Shown here piece after piece: positions 44,880 through 53,656 of a stretch of 64,000 nt of DNA (positions are counted from its first letter, which is position 1; each line of letters begins with the position of its first letter). Location: contig NZ_PPXG01000001.1 of assembly GCF_002909485.1 (NCBI RefSeq), positions 310,001 to 374,000 of the forward strand, in the 5' to 3' direction. The notes below the pieces were generated by a model. That model saw only the letters and a list, made by a program, of their open reading frames with translations, searched no databases and was not told where the DNA came from. The DNA is from Stutzerimonas stutzeri (GTDB lineage: Bacteria > Pseudomonadota > Gammaproteobacteria > Pseudomonadales > Pseudomonadaceae). The position numbers and the translations under genes were made by a program.

Positions 44880-44900
44880 CGCCTCGCTTGCAGCGAGGCG
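44880..44900 (+). terminator. Hairpin between TIGR01777 gene and hemH
   Basis: A 9-bp stem (44880-44888 with 44892-44900) and a 3-base loop are followed by TCAATCTT. It lies 27 bases after the TIGR01777 stop and 31 bases before hemH. The T-run is poor, so it may be a weak terminator or a hairpin in the hemH leader. Confidence 0.4.
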
Positions 44901-44931
44901 TCAATCTTAAACAGTAGTCAGGAAAGTTTGC

Positions 44932-45957
44932 ATGACAGAGCAGGCGTTGTTGTTGGTCAATCTGGGTTCACCAGCCTCTACGGAGGTCGCCGATGTGCGC
45001 CGCTACCTCAACCAGTTCCTGATGGATCCCTACGTGATCGATCTGCCGTGGCCACTGCGGCGTCTGCTGGTTTCGCTGATTCTGGTCAAGCGCCCCGAGC
45101 AATCTGCCCACGCTTATGCGTCGATCTGGTGGCCGGAAGGCTCTCCGCTGGTCGTGCTCAGCCGCCGTCTGCAGGAAGCTGTACGGCCACACTGGACGCA
45201 AGGGCCAGTCGAACTGGCGATGCGTTACGGTGAGCCGTCCATCGACACCACACTGACCCGTCTGGCCGGGCAGGGCATCAGCCAGGTGACGCTGGCTCCG
45301 CTCTATCCGCAATTCGCCGACAGCACGACCACCACTGTCATCCAGGAAGCCCGACGGGTCATTCGTGAGCGGGGACTCAACCTGCAACTGTCGATCCTCC
45401 AGCCATTCTATGACCAGCCGGAATACCTTGAAGCGCTGGCGGCCAGTGCCAAGCCGCATCTGGAGCAGGATTTCGATCACCTGCTGCTGAGCTTTCACGG
45501 GTTGCCCGAGCGTCATCTGCACAAGGTCGATCCGACAGGCTCGCATTGCCTGAAGAGTGATGACTGCTGTCAGCGGGCAGAGGGCGCTGTGCTCGCCAGC
45601 TGCTATCGCGCACAGTGCATGCGCACCGCAGCCGGGTTCGCCGCGCAGGCGGGGTTGCGTGATGATCAGTGGTCGGTTTCATTCCAGTCGCGCCTGGGGC
45701 GGGCCAAGTGGATCGAGCCCTATACCGAGGCGCGCTTGGACGAGCTAGCCGAGCGTGGGGTAAAGAAGCTGTTGGTGATGTGCCCGGCCTTCGTCGCCGA
45801 TTGCATCGAAACCCTAGAGGAAATCGGTGATCGTGGGCGCGAGCAGTTCATCGATGCCGGCGGTGAAGAGCTGGTGCTGGTGCCTTGTCTGAACACCCAC
45901 GAGGACTGGGTGCAGGCGTTGGTCAAGCTTTGCAGTCGCGCGCCTCTGGCACTGTAG
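44932..45957 (+). CDS. hemH: Ferrochelatase
   Basis: HemH inserts iron into protoporphyrin IX, the last step of haem synthesis. The 341-residue protein has the start [12 protein letters not shown], the catalytic-histidine segment [18 protein letters not shown] (near residue 189) and [15 protein letters not shown] with the conserved glutamate. Length is normal. Placement beside a photolyase/LitR operon is common in gammaproteobacteria, perhaps because free protoporphyrin is a photosensitiser that makes singlet oxygen in light. It converges on the GGDEF-EAL gene. Confidence 0.96.
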   Translation: MTEQALLLVNLGSPASTEVADVRRYLNQFLMDPYVIDLPWPLRRLLVSLILVKRPEQSAHAYASIWWPEGSPLVVLSRRLQEAVRPHWTQGPVELAMRYGEPSIDTTLTRLAGQGISQVTLAPLYPQFADSTTTTVIQEARRVIRERGLNLQLSILQPFYDQPEYLEALAASAKPHLEQDFDHLLLSFHGLPERHLHKVDPTGSHCLKSDDCCQRAEGAVLASCYRAQCMRTAAGFAAQAGLRDDQWSVSFQSRLGRAKWIEPYTEARLDELAERGVKKLLVMCPAFVADCIETLEEIGDRGREQFIDAGGEELVLVPCLNTHEDWVQALVKLCSRAPLAL

Positions 45958-46000
45958 CAACAGTGGCTGGGAAGCGGCGTTGCGGCGGCTCTTTCCAGCT

Positions 46001-48658
46001 CTATCCCTTGGTCCCCTTGGCGATTCTGGCATCGTGGACCATTTGCTCGAATGCAGACACGGACAGCGGTTTACCGAACAGGTAGCCCTGAAAGTGGCAA
46101 CAGCCGTTGGCGAGCAATATCACCCTCTGCGGCTCGTGCTCGACGCCTTCAGCGATAACTTCCAGGCCCAACCCGGTGGCCAGCGCGCAGATCGAACGCA
46201 CGATGGTCAGGCTGCTGGCATCTTCTGGAAGTCGGCAAATGAAGGTCTGATCGATCTTCAGCTGATCCAGCGGTAGTTGCTGCAGGTAGCTCATCGACGA
46301 ATAGCCGGTGCCGAAATCGTCGATGGAAAAGCGAATGCCACGTTCTTTCAGCCGGGTCATGCGGGTAATGGCTTCGGCCATGTTGTCCAGTAGCAGCGTT
46401 TCGGTGAGCTCCAGCTTGAGCCTGGAAGGGTCGGCGCCGCTGTGCTCCAGTAATCCGAGCAGCTTTTCGACGAAGTCGTCCTGATACAGAAGGTGTGCGC
46501 TGAGGTTCACCGAAAGGGTCAGTTCGGCGAATTCCGGTGTCTTCGCCCAATGCGCGAGCTGGGCACATGCTTGAGCCAATACCTGCTGGTCGAGCGCGTG
46601 GATGAGCCCGGCGTGTTCCGCCTGGCTGATGAAGGCAGTCGGTGTCAGCAGACCGCGCTGTGGATGCTGCCAACGCACCAGGGCCTCGGCGCCGACGATG
46701 CCTTCGGCATGTTCGAGCTGCGGCTGGAAGTGGAGTACGAACTCACCATTCTTCAGCCCCCGGCGAATCTCGTCCTCCAGGCGCAGGCGCTCTTGCACGG
46801 CCTGTTGCATGCGTGGGTCGAAGAAGCGCAGGGCGTTCTTGCCGGAGATCTTCGCCTCGTACATCGACATATCGGCGCGCTTCATCAACTCGTCGCTGCT
46901 ACTGGCATCCGCACCGAACAGCACCACGCCGATACTCGCGCTGCTGTACAGGCTGATTTCGTTCAGCCGGTACGGTCGATCCAGTGAGTTCAGCAACTTC
47001 ATGCCGATATGCTCGGCCTGGGCTGCGGCCTGTAGTGCATCGTCCCCAAGACTCTCCAGCATCACCACGAACTCATCACCACCAAGTCGTGCCACGGTGT
47101 CGCTGGCCCGCACGTCCCCATGCAGCCGCTCGGCGGCGATGCGCAGCACCTGATCGCCGGTCTGGTGGCCATGCAGATCGTTAATGTTCTTGAAGTTGTC
47201 CAGATCGATGAACATCAGCGCGCCCAGTTGGCTGCTGCGTCGACTTGCAGCCATGGCCTGGTGCAGACGATCCAGCAATAAGCGCCGGTTAGGCAGGCCG
47301 GTCAGAGGGTCGTAGAACGCCAGGTTGTGGATGTGTTCTTCGGCCGCCTTGCGATCGGTTATGTCAGTGAAAGCCGCGACGTAGTGGGTAGTTTCATCTC
47401 GCATGTTGCGCACTGCGCTGATCGACAGCCACTCGGGGAAGATCTGACCGCTCTTGCGGCGATTCCAAATTTCGCCCTCCCACACACCAATGGTTTCGAT
47501 GCTGGACCACATGGTGCGATAGAACTCGGCGCTGTGTTTGCCGGAGGCAAGCAGGGCGGTGGTCTGGCCGATGGCCTCCTCGGCGCTGTACCCGCTGATG
47601 CGGGTGAAGGCTCCGTTTACCCGCAGGATGCGGTTCTGCGCATCGGTAATCAGCATGCCCTGCTGTGACTCGAACGCGATGGCGGCTATCCGGCGCTCTA
47701 GCTCGGTATTCACCCTGTCGGTGATATCGCGGCTCAGCCAGACTACCGCACGCTTTTGTCCTTCCGGCAATTCCAGCGGTAAGGCACGACCCTCAAATAC
47801 TTTAGGGCCGCCCAGGGTAGCCATGCTGTATTCGATCAGCTGCGGTGCGTCGCTGTTAAGGGTGCGCTTGATGAAGTCGAGAAAGCGGCGCTCGTCCGCT
47901 TCGGGCATAACGTCATGCAGGCGTCGGCCGAGCAGCTTGCTGGCATCGTCGTATAGCATGTTGCGTTCGGCGCAGAGGATTTCCAGGTAGCGGCCATCTT
48001 CGTCGATCACCATGAGCAGGTCAGGGATTGCCTTTGTAATGGCCCGCAGCCGTGCTTCGCTGAAGCGCAGCGCCTGCTCGAAGCGATCACGCTCCAGCAG
48101 GTCATTGAGCATTACGCCAAGGGTGGCAGTGGCCAGGGGCAGCGCGAGCAACACCGGTAGGGCGATTTCCGCCATCGCGGCGGCGGCAAGTGGACTGGGC
48201 AGCAGCAGCGCGACGATGCCCAGTACACCGAGGTGTAGCAGCAGACCGAAGCCGAGCAGCTGCCAGAAGCCGATACGCAGCCAACGCTGTCGGTAGGCGC
48301 ACCGGTAGCCGATGCCAAGCAGGATAGGTAGCAGGATATTGGCAAGTCCAGGCACGACACCGGGTCCGCCAATCCAAAGACGGTAGCCGCCAGCCAGCAC
48401 GCCTGCGGTGCCAGCCACCAGCGGGCCGCCGAACAAGCCAGCCATGCTCAGGACAACGGTACGTGCGTCGAGAATGATCCCGGTCTGGCCGATGCTGGTG
48501 TTCAGCATGCCGAAAATGCAGGCGCTGCCGAACCAGAGCCCAGCGAGCAGTTTTGCAGAGAGTTGACCGCTTCGGTTCCAACTACGTGTGGTGAAAGCCA
48601 GCAGCCAACATAACGCGAGCAGCATGACCGCGTTTTCTACGACAGCGTTGATCGTCAA
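46001..48658 (-). CDS. 5TM-LYT/PAS/GGDEF/EAL cyclic-di-GMP protein
   Basis: This 885-residue membrane protein makes or breaks cyclic di-GMP. An N-terminal multi-helix region with the 5TM-LYT look (ARTVVLSMAGLFGGPLVAGT) spans about residues 1-190. Two PAS domains follow (about 205-315 and 325-445). The GGDEF domain has an intact RLGGDEFVVM near residue 524, and the EAL domain has an intact AEALVRWQHP near 657, with DDFGTGYSSMSYL and LKIDQTFI. Both catalytic signatures look complete, so either activity is possible. It follows the LOV gene on the same strand after 181 bases. Confidence 0.93.
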   Translation of the reverse strand: MTINAVVENAVMLLALCWLLAFTTRSWNRSGQLSAKLLAGLWFGSACIFGMLNTSIGQTGIILDARTVVLSMAGLFGGPLVAGTAGVLAGGYRLWIGGPGVVPGLANILLPILLGIGYRCAYRQRWLRIGFWQLLGFGLLLHLGVLGIVALLLPSPLAAAAMAEIALPVLLALPLATATLGVMLNDLLERDRFEQALRFSEARLRAITKAIPDLLMVIDEDGRYLEILCAERNMLYDDASKLLGRRLHDVMPEADERRFLDFIKRTLNSDAPQLIEYSMATLGGPKVFEGRALPLELPEGQKRAVVWLSRDITDRVNTELERRIAAIAFESQQGMLITDAQNRILRVNGAFTRISGYSAEEAIGQTTALLASGKHSAEFYRTMWSSIETIGVWEGEIWNRRKSGQIFPEWLSISAVRNMRDETTHYVAAFTDITDRKAAEEHIHNLAFYDPLTGLPNRRLLLDRLHQAMAASRRSSQLGALMFIDLDNFKNINDLHGHQTGDQVLRIAAERLHGDVRASDTVARLGGDEFVVMLESLGDDALQAAAQAEHIGMKLLNSLDRPYRLNEISLYSSASIGVVLFGADASSSDELMKRADMSMYEAKISGKNALRFFDPRMQQAVQERLRLEDEIRRGLKNGEFVLHFQPQLEHAEGIVGAEALVRWQHPQRGLLTPTAFISQAEHAGLIHALDQQVLAQACAQLAHWAKTPEFAELTLSVNLSAHLLYQDDFVEKLLGLLEHSGADPSRLKLELTETLLLDNMAEAITRMTRLKERGIRFSIDDFGTGYSSMSYLQQLPLDQLKIDQTFICRLPEDASSLTIVRSICALATGLGLEVIAEGVEHEPQRVILLANGCCHFQGYLFGKPLSVSAFEQMVHDARIAKGTKG

Positions 48659-48839
48659 GACAGATCCTAGGGCGTGAACTGCCCACTGCAGGATTTAAAT
48701 GGCAAGTTGCCAGTATCCCACATCTGCCGTGCCCCGGGTTACGACACTTAGGTCTCGTTTTTTTTGGCTAGAAGTCGAGGCGCATCGGCATAAGTGCGCC
48801 TTAAGTCTGTGGCCGACCAGCGTTGGCCAAGCGCTACGG

Positions 48840-49286
48840 TCAGCTCTGCTGCTGGCTCAACTTCAACTTGAGTTCGCAGATTTCCGCTTCCAGCGCTTCG
48901 ACTCGCTGCAGTGCGTCGACCTCGGCGGTGACGTTCTTCTGAATGCCGATAAAGTAGGTTAGCTGGTCGGCTTCGTTGAACACCGGCGTGATCGACAGCT
49001 CGTTCCAGAACGGCGTGCCGTCCTTGCGGTAGTTGCGGATGATCTGACGGCACGGCTGATTGCTTTTCACGGCTTCGCGGATCGCCTGCAGCGCTGGCTG
49101 GTCGCGATCCTCACCCTGCAGGAAGCGGCAGTCGCGGTAGAGGATATCGTCCACCGCATAGCCGGTCAGGCGCTCGAACGCCGGGTTGGCGTAGATCAGG
49201 ATGTTGTCGTCGCCTTCCTGCTCGGCGACCACGATTCCATCGTTGGAGGCTTCGATAACCAGTTGCAGCAGCTTGGCATTGATCAT
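48840..49286 (-). CDS. Short LOV-domain blue-light photoreceptor
   Basis: This 148-residue single LOV domain has a short C-terminal helix and no output domain. The photoactive cysteine is Cys53 in YRDCRFLQGEDRDQ, and the flavin-binding glutamine lies in FIGIQKNVT; NYRKDGTPFWNELSITPV completes the core. The whole protein is strikingly similar in layout to the P. putida short LOV proteins, which also have Cys53. It should bind FMN and form a light-induced adduct. It lies between the folE operon and the cyclic-di-GMP gene on the same strand, within reach of two class II LitR genes that it may control. Confidence 0.93.
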   Translation of the reverse strand: MINAKLLQLVIEASNDGIVVAEQEGDDNILIYANPAFERLTGYAVDDILYRDCRFLQGEDRDQPALQAIREAVKSNQPCRQIIRNYRKDGTPFWNELSITPVFNEADQLTYFIGIQKNVTAEVDALQRVEALEAEICELKLKLSQQQS

Positions 49287-49371
49287 GTCACGACATCCTG
49301 AAAGGGCATGCGGCGCATTCTAGAACAACTTGGCCTGATCGGTGCCTTGCCGTAGTGCTCGAAACATCAGC

Positions 49372-49905
49372 TCACTCGATGCGCTTGCGGAAGAACAACG
49401 TGACCTGACCCACCTCGACACCGAATTTGCTCATGAACGAGCGATTAGCCAGGGTGTTCTCGTCGATGAGATACATCCAGTCGTCCAGATGCACGTCGTA
49501 GACCTTGTCATCCACCGGCAGGCTAAGCACGTAGCGCCAGCGCAGGGCGTTGCCGGCCACTTCGCCAATGGCCTCGCCGACCACATCGGCGGCGGTGCCA
49601 CGCCAGTGACCAGGGCTTTGCTCGGTCAGCGTCCAGACGCGCTGCTGCGTGGTGCCGTCGCTGTAGCGGAAGTGTTCATCGAGAATCAGCTTGTCGCCAT
49701 CGAGGCTGCCGTCGATCTCGACATGGAAGCGCTTGACCACCTCGCCTGAGCGTTTCTGGAACATGCCCCAGGCATCCACCTTGCCAACGAAGTATTTGCG
49801 CAGGTCCAGCTGCGGCTCCTCGTTGCGGTAGTGCTCGACGTCGACGTCGACAGCGGTGCAGCTGAGCAGTAGCAGGCAGCAGGCCAGGATCAATGCCTTT
49901 TTCAT
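49372..49905 (-). CDS. DUF3833-family lipoprotein
   Basis: This 177-residue predicted lipoprotein has lipobox LLSC (Cys16). The mature part contains VDAWGMFQKRSGEVVKRFHV and VYDVHLDDWMYLIDENTLANR, typical of DUF3833. The family belongs to the conserved set of genes that travel with Cfa-like enzymes and photolyase in singlet-oxygen responses, but its function is unknown. It overlaps the MFS gene by 4 bases at its start and is the last clear member of the folE operon. Confidence 0.9.
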   Translation of the reverse strand: MKKALILACCLLLLSCTAVDVDVEHYRNEEPQLDLRKYFVGKVDAWGMFQKRSGEVVKRFHVEIDGSLDGDKLILDEHFRYSDGTTQQRVWTLTEQSPGHWRGTAADVVGEAIGEVAGNALRWRYVLSLPVDDKVYDVHLDDWMYLIDENTLANRSFMSKFGVEVGQVTLFFRKRIE

Positions 49906-51140
49906 GGTTTCGGTTCTCCGCAGGGAAGGGATGTGAGCAGCCCAGCCGCCAGCAGCTTCAGCAGGCAGGGCAGGTCGGCGTAGACCAGCGCGAGGCTCCA
50001 GCCGGCCGGCGTGCCCGGTTGGTAGCTACTCAAGGCCAGCAGGGGCAGGGCGAGGCCGGCTATGGCGAGCGCCAGCTTGGCGAGAAAACTCCATAGACCG
50101 AAGTAGGCGGCGGTCGAGTCGCGCTCATCGGCGGGAATGATGTCCGCCAGCAAGGCCGGCGGCAGCGCCAGATCGGCTCCGAGGGCGAGGCCGGACATCA
50201 CGCATACACCGGCATAGGCCCAGGCGGAGCCGGGCTCCAGCAGCACCGCCCAGATGAAGGCGGCACAACCGGTGAGCATGCCGATCCGCCAGCTGCGGCG
50301 CTTGCCCAGCCGATCGGCCAGGCGCGTCCATAGTGGCAGGCCCAATGCGCCGCTAATGAAGTAAAGCGCGAGGAACAGGCCGGTCAGCTGCGCCAGCTGC
50401 AGGCGGTCGGCAATGAAGAACAGTGCCAAAGTGGCTGGAATCGCCACCGCCACGGCGTTGATGAAATAGACGCCCGCCAGTCGCCGAAATGCCGGGTTGC
50501 GCAGCGGCAGATGCCAGCTTCCGGCAGCGGTGCGTGCAGTGCGACGCGGCCTTGGTGCTGCTAGCAGGAGGACAGCGGTGCCAATACACAGTAGTACGGC
50601 GAATGTGGCGGCGAAGGTTGCCAGGGCCGCAGCCATGCCGTACTCCGTCGCCAGCACTGCCGGCAGAACGCTGGCCAGAACCACGCCGAAAAGTCCTGCG
50701 CCTTCGCGCCATGCGGCGACTCGCGTGCGGGTGTCCCGCTGATCGGAGAGGCGTGCGCCCCACGCCAGGTAGGTGATATTGACCAGGCTGTGCAGGGTGT
50801 AGGTAAGGGCCAGCAATGCACCCAGCCAAAGGGCAAGGCTGAATCTGCCAAGACTGTCCGGTGGTATCAGCAGCGCTGCCATCGCCAGGCTCAGCAGTAC
50901 GGCCGCGCCGGCCAGCAGGATGGTCCAGCCGCGTGGCGAACGGCGGTCGATGAAGCGGCCGAGCCAGGGGTCTTGCATGGTGTCCAGCAAACGGGCAAGG
51001 AACAGCACGGCGCCGGTCAGCGTCAGGCCGAGGCCGAGATCGGTCGCATAGAAATTCGGCACCAGCACGTAGATCGGCAGCATGGCCATCGCCAGCGGCA
51101 GGCCGAGCACGCCATAGGCTGCCAGCGCAGTGCTCTTCAT
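49902..51140 (-). CDS. MFS transporter (GPH/MelB-like)
   Basis: This 412-residue inner-membrane transporter has about 12 hydrophobic helices. It starts LAAYGVLGLPLAMAMLPIYV and contains ARLLDTMQDPWLGRFIDRR, the cation-sugar-symporter style motif 1. The start is ATG 51140, overlapping the stop of the chalcone-isomerase-like gene as ATGA. Its substrate is unknown; its family companions suggest transport of a lipid-derived or pterin-related compound. It is part of the folE operon. Confidence 0.88.
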   Translation of the reverse strand: MKSTALAAYGVLGLPLAMAMLPIYVLVPNFYATDLGLGLTLTGAVLFLARLLDTMQDPWLGRFIDRRSPRGWTILLAGAAVLLSLAMAALLIPPDSLGRFSLALWLGALLALTYTLHSLVNITYLAWGARLSDQRDTRTRVAAWREGAGLFGVVLASVLPAVLATEYGMAAALATFAATFAVLLCIGTAVLLLAAPRPRRTARTAAGSWHLPLRNPAFRRLAGVYFINAVAVAIPATLALFFIADRLQLAQLTGLFLALYFISGALGLPLWTRLADRLGKRRSWRIGMLTGCAAFIWAVLLEPGSAWAYAGVCVMSGLALGADLALPPALLADIIPADERDSTAAYFGLWSFLAKLALAIAGLALPLLALSSYQPGTPAGWSLALVYADLPCLLKLLAAGLLTSLPCGEPKP

Positions 51141-51655
51141 TGTTCGCCCAGCAGGTTGCGCCGCAACTTCTGGTCGCGGCTGCGTGGGTCGAGCCATATG
51201 GCGAAAAAGGCCTCGGCAAACAGCGGATCGACGACCTCGTGCTGTAATCGATCATTGACATAGAAGCGGCAGCCGCGCCCGGGCAAAAAGATGCCGGTGA
51301 TTCGGTCACCCGCCTGCACATCGACGAAGGCCTGCTGCATGTCTGCACGCCAGCGGAGCAGCTGTTCGGCATCGAGCGGTTCGCTGGAGAATCGCTGAAT
51401 CTCTTCCAGGCTGGTGCGTACCAGGTCGTCGCGGCTGATGGAGCGGTGATAGGTCAGCTCCAACGCGAACGGCGTCCGGGCTTGCAGCGGCGCAGCTTCG
51501 CTCCACAAGCGCGCGTCATAGATGCGCAAGCCGAAAAAGCGCAACTGACCTTCGCCGATCAGCCGTGCCTTAGGCACTAACTCTCGCCAGTTCGCCTCAG
51601 CCACCAAGGGGATCAGCGACAGCAGGCTGGCGAGCACAGCGCGGCGGATATTCAC
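51137..51655 (-). CDS. Chalcone-isomerase-like exported protein
   Basis: This 172-residue protein of the bacterial chalcone-isomerase-like family has a likely signal peptide (RRAVLASLLSLIPLVAEA). The mature part, with GEGQLRFFGLRIYDARLWSE, LTYHRSISRDDLVRTS and FLPGRGCRFYVND, matches the family. Bacterial members bind fatty acids or have unknown roles; flavonoid isomerisation is not implied. The start is the GTG at 51655, 10 bases after the folX stop. It overlaps the MFS gene by 4 bases. Confidence 0.85.
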   Translation of the reverse strand: MNIRRAVLASLLSLIPLVAEANWRELVPKARLIGEGQLRFFGLRIYDARLWSEAAPLQARTPFALELTYHRSISRDDLVRTSLEEIQRFSSEPLDAEQLLRWRADMQQAFVDVQAGDRITGIFLPGRGCRFYVNDRLQHEVVDPLFAEAFFAIWLDPRSRDQKLRRNLLGEQ

Positions 51656-51665
51656 GACACCGTGC

Positions 51666-52037
51666 TCAGCGACTGCTGGCGAGGGTGATCGAAACCGAGT
51701 CGGCAAAGCGCAGCGCGTGGGGCTTGTCGACTTCCACCTCGGCGTAACTCACCGCCGGATGAGTCATCACCAGGTCGAGGATTTCCTGGGTCATGCGCTC
51801 GAGCAGGGCGAAGCGGTTCAGCTCCACATGGCGAATGATCGCCTTGGTGATGGTGCGGTAGTTGAGCGCCAGCCCGATGTCGTTATCGCGCACCGCCTCG
51901 ACGGCGGGGTAGAGGATATTCAGGTTGATCAGCACATCCTGGCGGTTATGGATCTCGTCCTCGTTGATGCCAATGTAAGTGCGCAGGCGTAGGTCCTTTA
52001 CCCGGATGCGCGCCATGCCCGGTTCCAGACGCGGCAT
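51666..52037 (-). CDS. folX: Dihydroneopterin triphosphate 2'-epimerase / aldolase FolX
   Basis: This 123-residue FolB/FolX-family protein has [18 protein letters not shown] at the N-terminus, QDVLINLNI and [17 protein letters not shown] at the C-terminus. FolX epimerises dihydroneopterin triphosphate, leading to tetrahydromonapterin, a Pseudomonas pterin. The closely related FolB is an aldolase; FolX is favoured by the direct coupling to folE (TGATG overlap) but not proven. It may supply a pterin connected with the photolyase/light operon. Confidence 0.88.
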   Translation of the reverse strand: MPRLEPGMARIRVKDLRLRTYIGINEDEIHNRQDVLINLNILYPAVEAVRDNDIGLALNYRTITKAIIRHVELNRFALLERMTQEILDLVMTHPAVSYAEVEVDKPHALRFADSVSITLASSR

Positions 52038-52594
52038 CACTGCCCCCTCCCGATCAGCTGGAGGAATTCCATCCGAGTGTTGCAGGAGTTGCGGAAGGCA
52101 CCGAGCATCACGGAGGTGTTCATTACCGAGTTCTGCTTCTCCACGCCGCGCATCATCATGCACATGTGCTTGGCTTCGATGACCACGGCAACACCAGCGG
52201 CGCCGGTGACTTCCTGAATGGCTTCGGCGATCTGGCGGGTCAGGTTTTCCTGAATCTGTAGGCGGCGGGCAAACATGTCGACGATTCGCGCGATCTTGGA
52301 CAAGCCCAGTACGCGCCCGGTGGGGATGTAAGCCACATGGGCCTTGCCGATGAAGGGCAGTATGTGGTGCTCGCACAGGGAGTACAGCTCGATGTCCTTG
52401 ACGATGACCATCTCGTCGTTGTCCGAGGCGAACAGCGCGCCGTTGACGATCTCCTCCAGGCTGCGGTTGTAGCCGCCGCACAGGTATTGCATCGCCTTCG
52501 CCGCGCGTTGCGGCGTGTCGCGCAGACCTTCGCGCTCCGGGTCTTCGCCTACGCCGGACAGTATTTCGCGGTAATGACCAGGCAAATCGTTCAT
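52037..52594 (-). CDS. folE: GTP cyclohydrolase I
   Basis: This 185-residue enzyme converts GTP to dihydroneopterin triphosphate, the first step in folate and pterin synthesis. Zinc-site motif [19 protein letters not shown] and [19 protein letters not shown] are intact. It is the first gene of an operon with folX, a chalcone-isomerase-like gene, an MFS transporter and a DUF3833 lipoprotein. Two TTGTACA elements sit about 90-110 bases upstream, so this copy is probably light-regulated; another housekeeping folE may exist elsewhere. Confidence 0.95.
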   Translation of the reverse strand: MNDLPGHYREILSGVGEDPEREGLRDTPQRAAKAMQYLCGGYNRSLEEIVNGALFASDNDEMVIVKDIELYSLCEHHILPFIGKAHVAYIPTGRVLGLSKIARIVDMFARRLQIQENLTRQIAEAIQEVTGAAGVAVVIEAKHMCMMMRGVEKQNSVMNTSVMLGAFRNSCNTRMEFLQLIGRGQ

Positions 52595-52682
52595 GACGGG
52601 TTCCTTTCGTAAGACGGACGCGACTGCTGTGGAAGAGTCGAGGTGAACTCTGGATGTGATAAAGCTATACGAATACTAGTTA

Positions 52683-52703
52683 TTGTACAATTAAATGTAC
52701 AAG
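52683..52703. promoter_or_regulatory. Paired TTGTACA operators between folE and the 104-aa gene
   Basis: TTGTACAA (52683-52690) and TGTACAA (52696-52702) lie 13 bases apart in an AT-rich patch. Towards folE, TTGTAC and TAGTAT are separated by 18 bases; towards the plus strand, TTGTAC and TATTCT by 17. Both are plausible promoters, so this looks like one shared divergent operator. A further CTGTACAGG occurs at 52788-52796. Confidence 0.65.
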
Positions 52704-52805
52704 AATATTCTGCTCCAAATAGACGAAGCCCAGGCTTTGCGGTCAACCGGGCGTTGCTTGCGTTCTGGGCAGCGCAAGATTCTGAATCTGTACAGGTATC
52801 CGAGT

Positions 52806-53120
52806 ATGAAACCGGGCATGTCGAGGCTTGGGCTGCGTATTGCGCTATGTCGCGGCCGAGTAGAGCGGGTCGAGCTGCATGGTCTGCGCTGCTGCGGGTA
52901 CAGCGCCTGGGTGGTCGAGCGCAGCGGTTGCCGCCGGCAGTTCGGCGATGGCCAGCGCAACGTCTGGATTGACCTGGGCAGCTTGAAGCGGGTGCTTCGG
53001 GCGTGCGGTGTGCTTGAAGTCTACTGGCGGCAGCCGGTCAGCCATGACGAAATGATCGGCCGCCCGGCTGCTGTGGAGTTCGGGCTCGGCCTGCGCATGC
53101 CGCTGCTCGCCGAGAACTAA
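52806..53120 (+). CDS. Small uncharacterised protein, possibly DUF6482-like
   Basis: This 104-residue protein begins MKPGMSRLGLRIALCRG and ends with SHDEMIGRPAAVEFGLGL. The HDEMIG segment recalls small Pseudomonas proteins filed as DUF6482, but I cannot confirm this. An in-frame ATG at 52695 would add 37 residues, but that start lies within the paired TTGTACA operator, so I prefer 52806 (or 52818). A CTGTACAGG element sits 10 bases upstream of the chosen start. The 3' end overlaps the converging DCC gene by 4 bases. Confidence 0.55.
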   Translation: MKPGMSRLGLRIALCRGRVERVELHGLRCCGYSAWVVERSGCRRQFGDGQRNVWIDLGSLKRVLRACGVLEVYWRQPVSHDEMIGRPAAVEFGLGLRMPLLAEN

Positions 53121-53563
53121 TGGTGATCTTCGGTTGTGCCGTCAGTGTTCGACGGCTTCTGCGGGACGTTGCACTGGGTGGCGCAACGATTCGCACCGTC
53201 GGGATGCGGCAGCCAATCCAGATGGGGGCGTAGTACGGCGAACAGCTGGTAACCGAGCAGTAGCAGCGGGCGCATTGGCCGCCAGCCGAGCGGTGCGGCC
53301 CAGCGACCGTGGCCCGCCAGGCGCCAGCTCCAGTATGTGGCGTCCACGCCGATCAGCCAGCTGCCGCTGGCGCTGCGCGCATGCAACCGTCGGCGAAGCT
53401 GCGCCAGATCCCGGTCGAGCCCCTCGGGATCGAAGTCCGCCGCGCTGATATCCACCAGCAGCAAACGCCCTGGCTTGGCGCTGCGTTCCAGCCAGCGAAT
53501 CTCGCGCGCGCAGAGCGGACAGTTGCGATCGACATAGAGCGTCAGGGGCAGATCGGGCGTCAT
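53117..53563 (-). CDS. DCC-family (DUF393) thiol-disulfide protein
   Basis: This 148-residue protein is of DUF393, named for its DxxCPxC start: here Y-V-D-R-N-C15-P-L-C18. The pair of cysteines suggests thiol-disulfide exchange, and the C-terminal part (LGWRPMRPLLLLGYQLFAVLR) is hydrophobic. Members are often found with photolyase/LitR genes. GAGG lies 8 bases upstream of the ATG at 53563. It diverges from a second LitR-like gene across a TTGTACAA element. Confidence 0.88.
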   Translation of the reverse strand: MTPDLPLTLYVDRNCPLCAREIRWLERSAKPGRLLLVDISAADFDPEGLDRDLAQLRRRLHARSASGSWLIGVDATYWSWRLAGHGRWAAPLGWRPMRPLLLLGYQLFAVLRPHLDWLPHPDGANRCATQCNVPQKPSNTDGTTEDHH

Positions 53564-53580
53564 TTCATCGCACCTCGGGT

Positions 53581-53627
53581 TTGTACAACGTTTGTAAAGG
53601 GTATGCGGCGAAACGCTGGGTTACAAT
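53581..53627. promoter_or_regulatory. TTGTACAA operator between DCC gene and second LitR gene
   Basis: A perfect TTGTACAA palindrome (53581-53588) is followed by a degenerate TTTGTAAA (53591-53598). On the plus strand TACAAT at 53622-53627 is a good -10 element for the merR-type gene. On the minus strand TTGTAA and TACCCT, 17 bases apart, could serve the DCC gene. The element places both genes in the TTGTACA set. Confidence 0.6.
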
Positions 53628-53656
53628 CTCGGAATTATCTTCAAGCGAGCCGCCCC

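Noticed and set aside
51137-51655. Flavonoid metabolism from the chalcone-isomerase-like gene
   Set aside because: Bacterial members of this fold are mostly not flavonoid enzymes, and no related pathway genes are present.
52695-52805. A longer form of the 104-aa protein starting at 52695
   Set aside because: That start lies inside the paired TTGTACA operator and has no ribosome-binding site; the first 37 residues look like chance coding.
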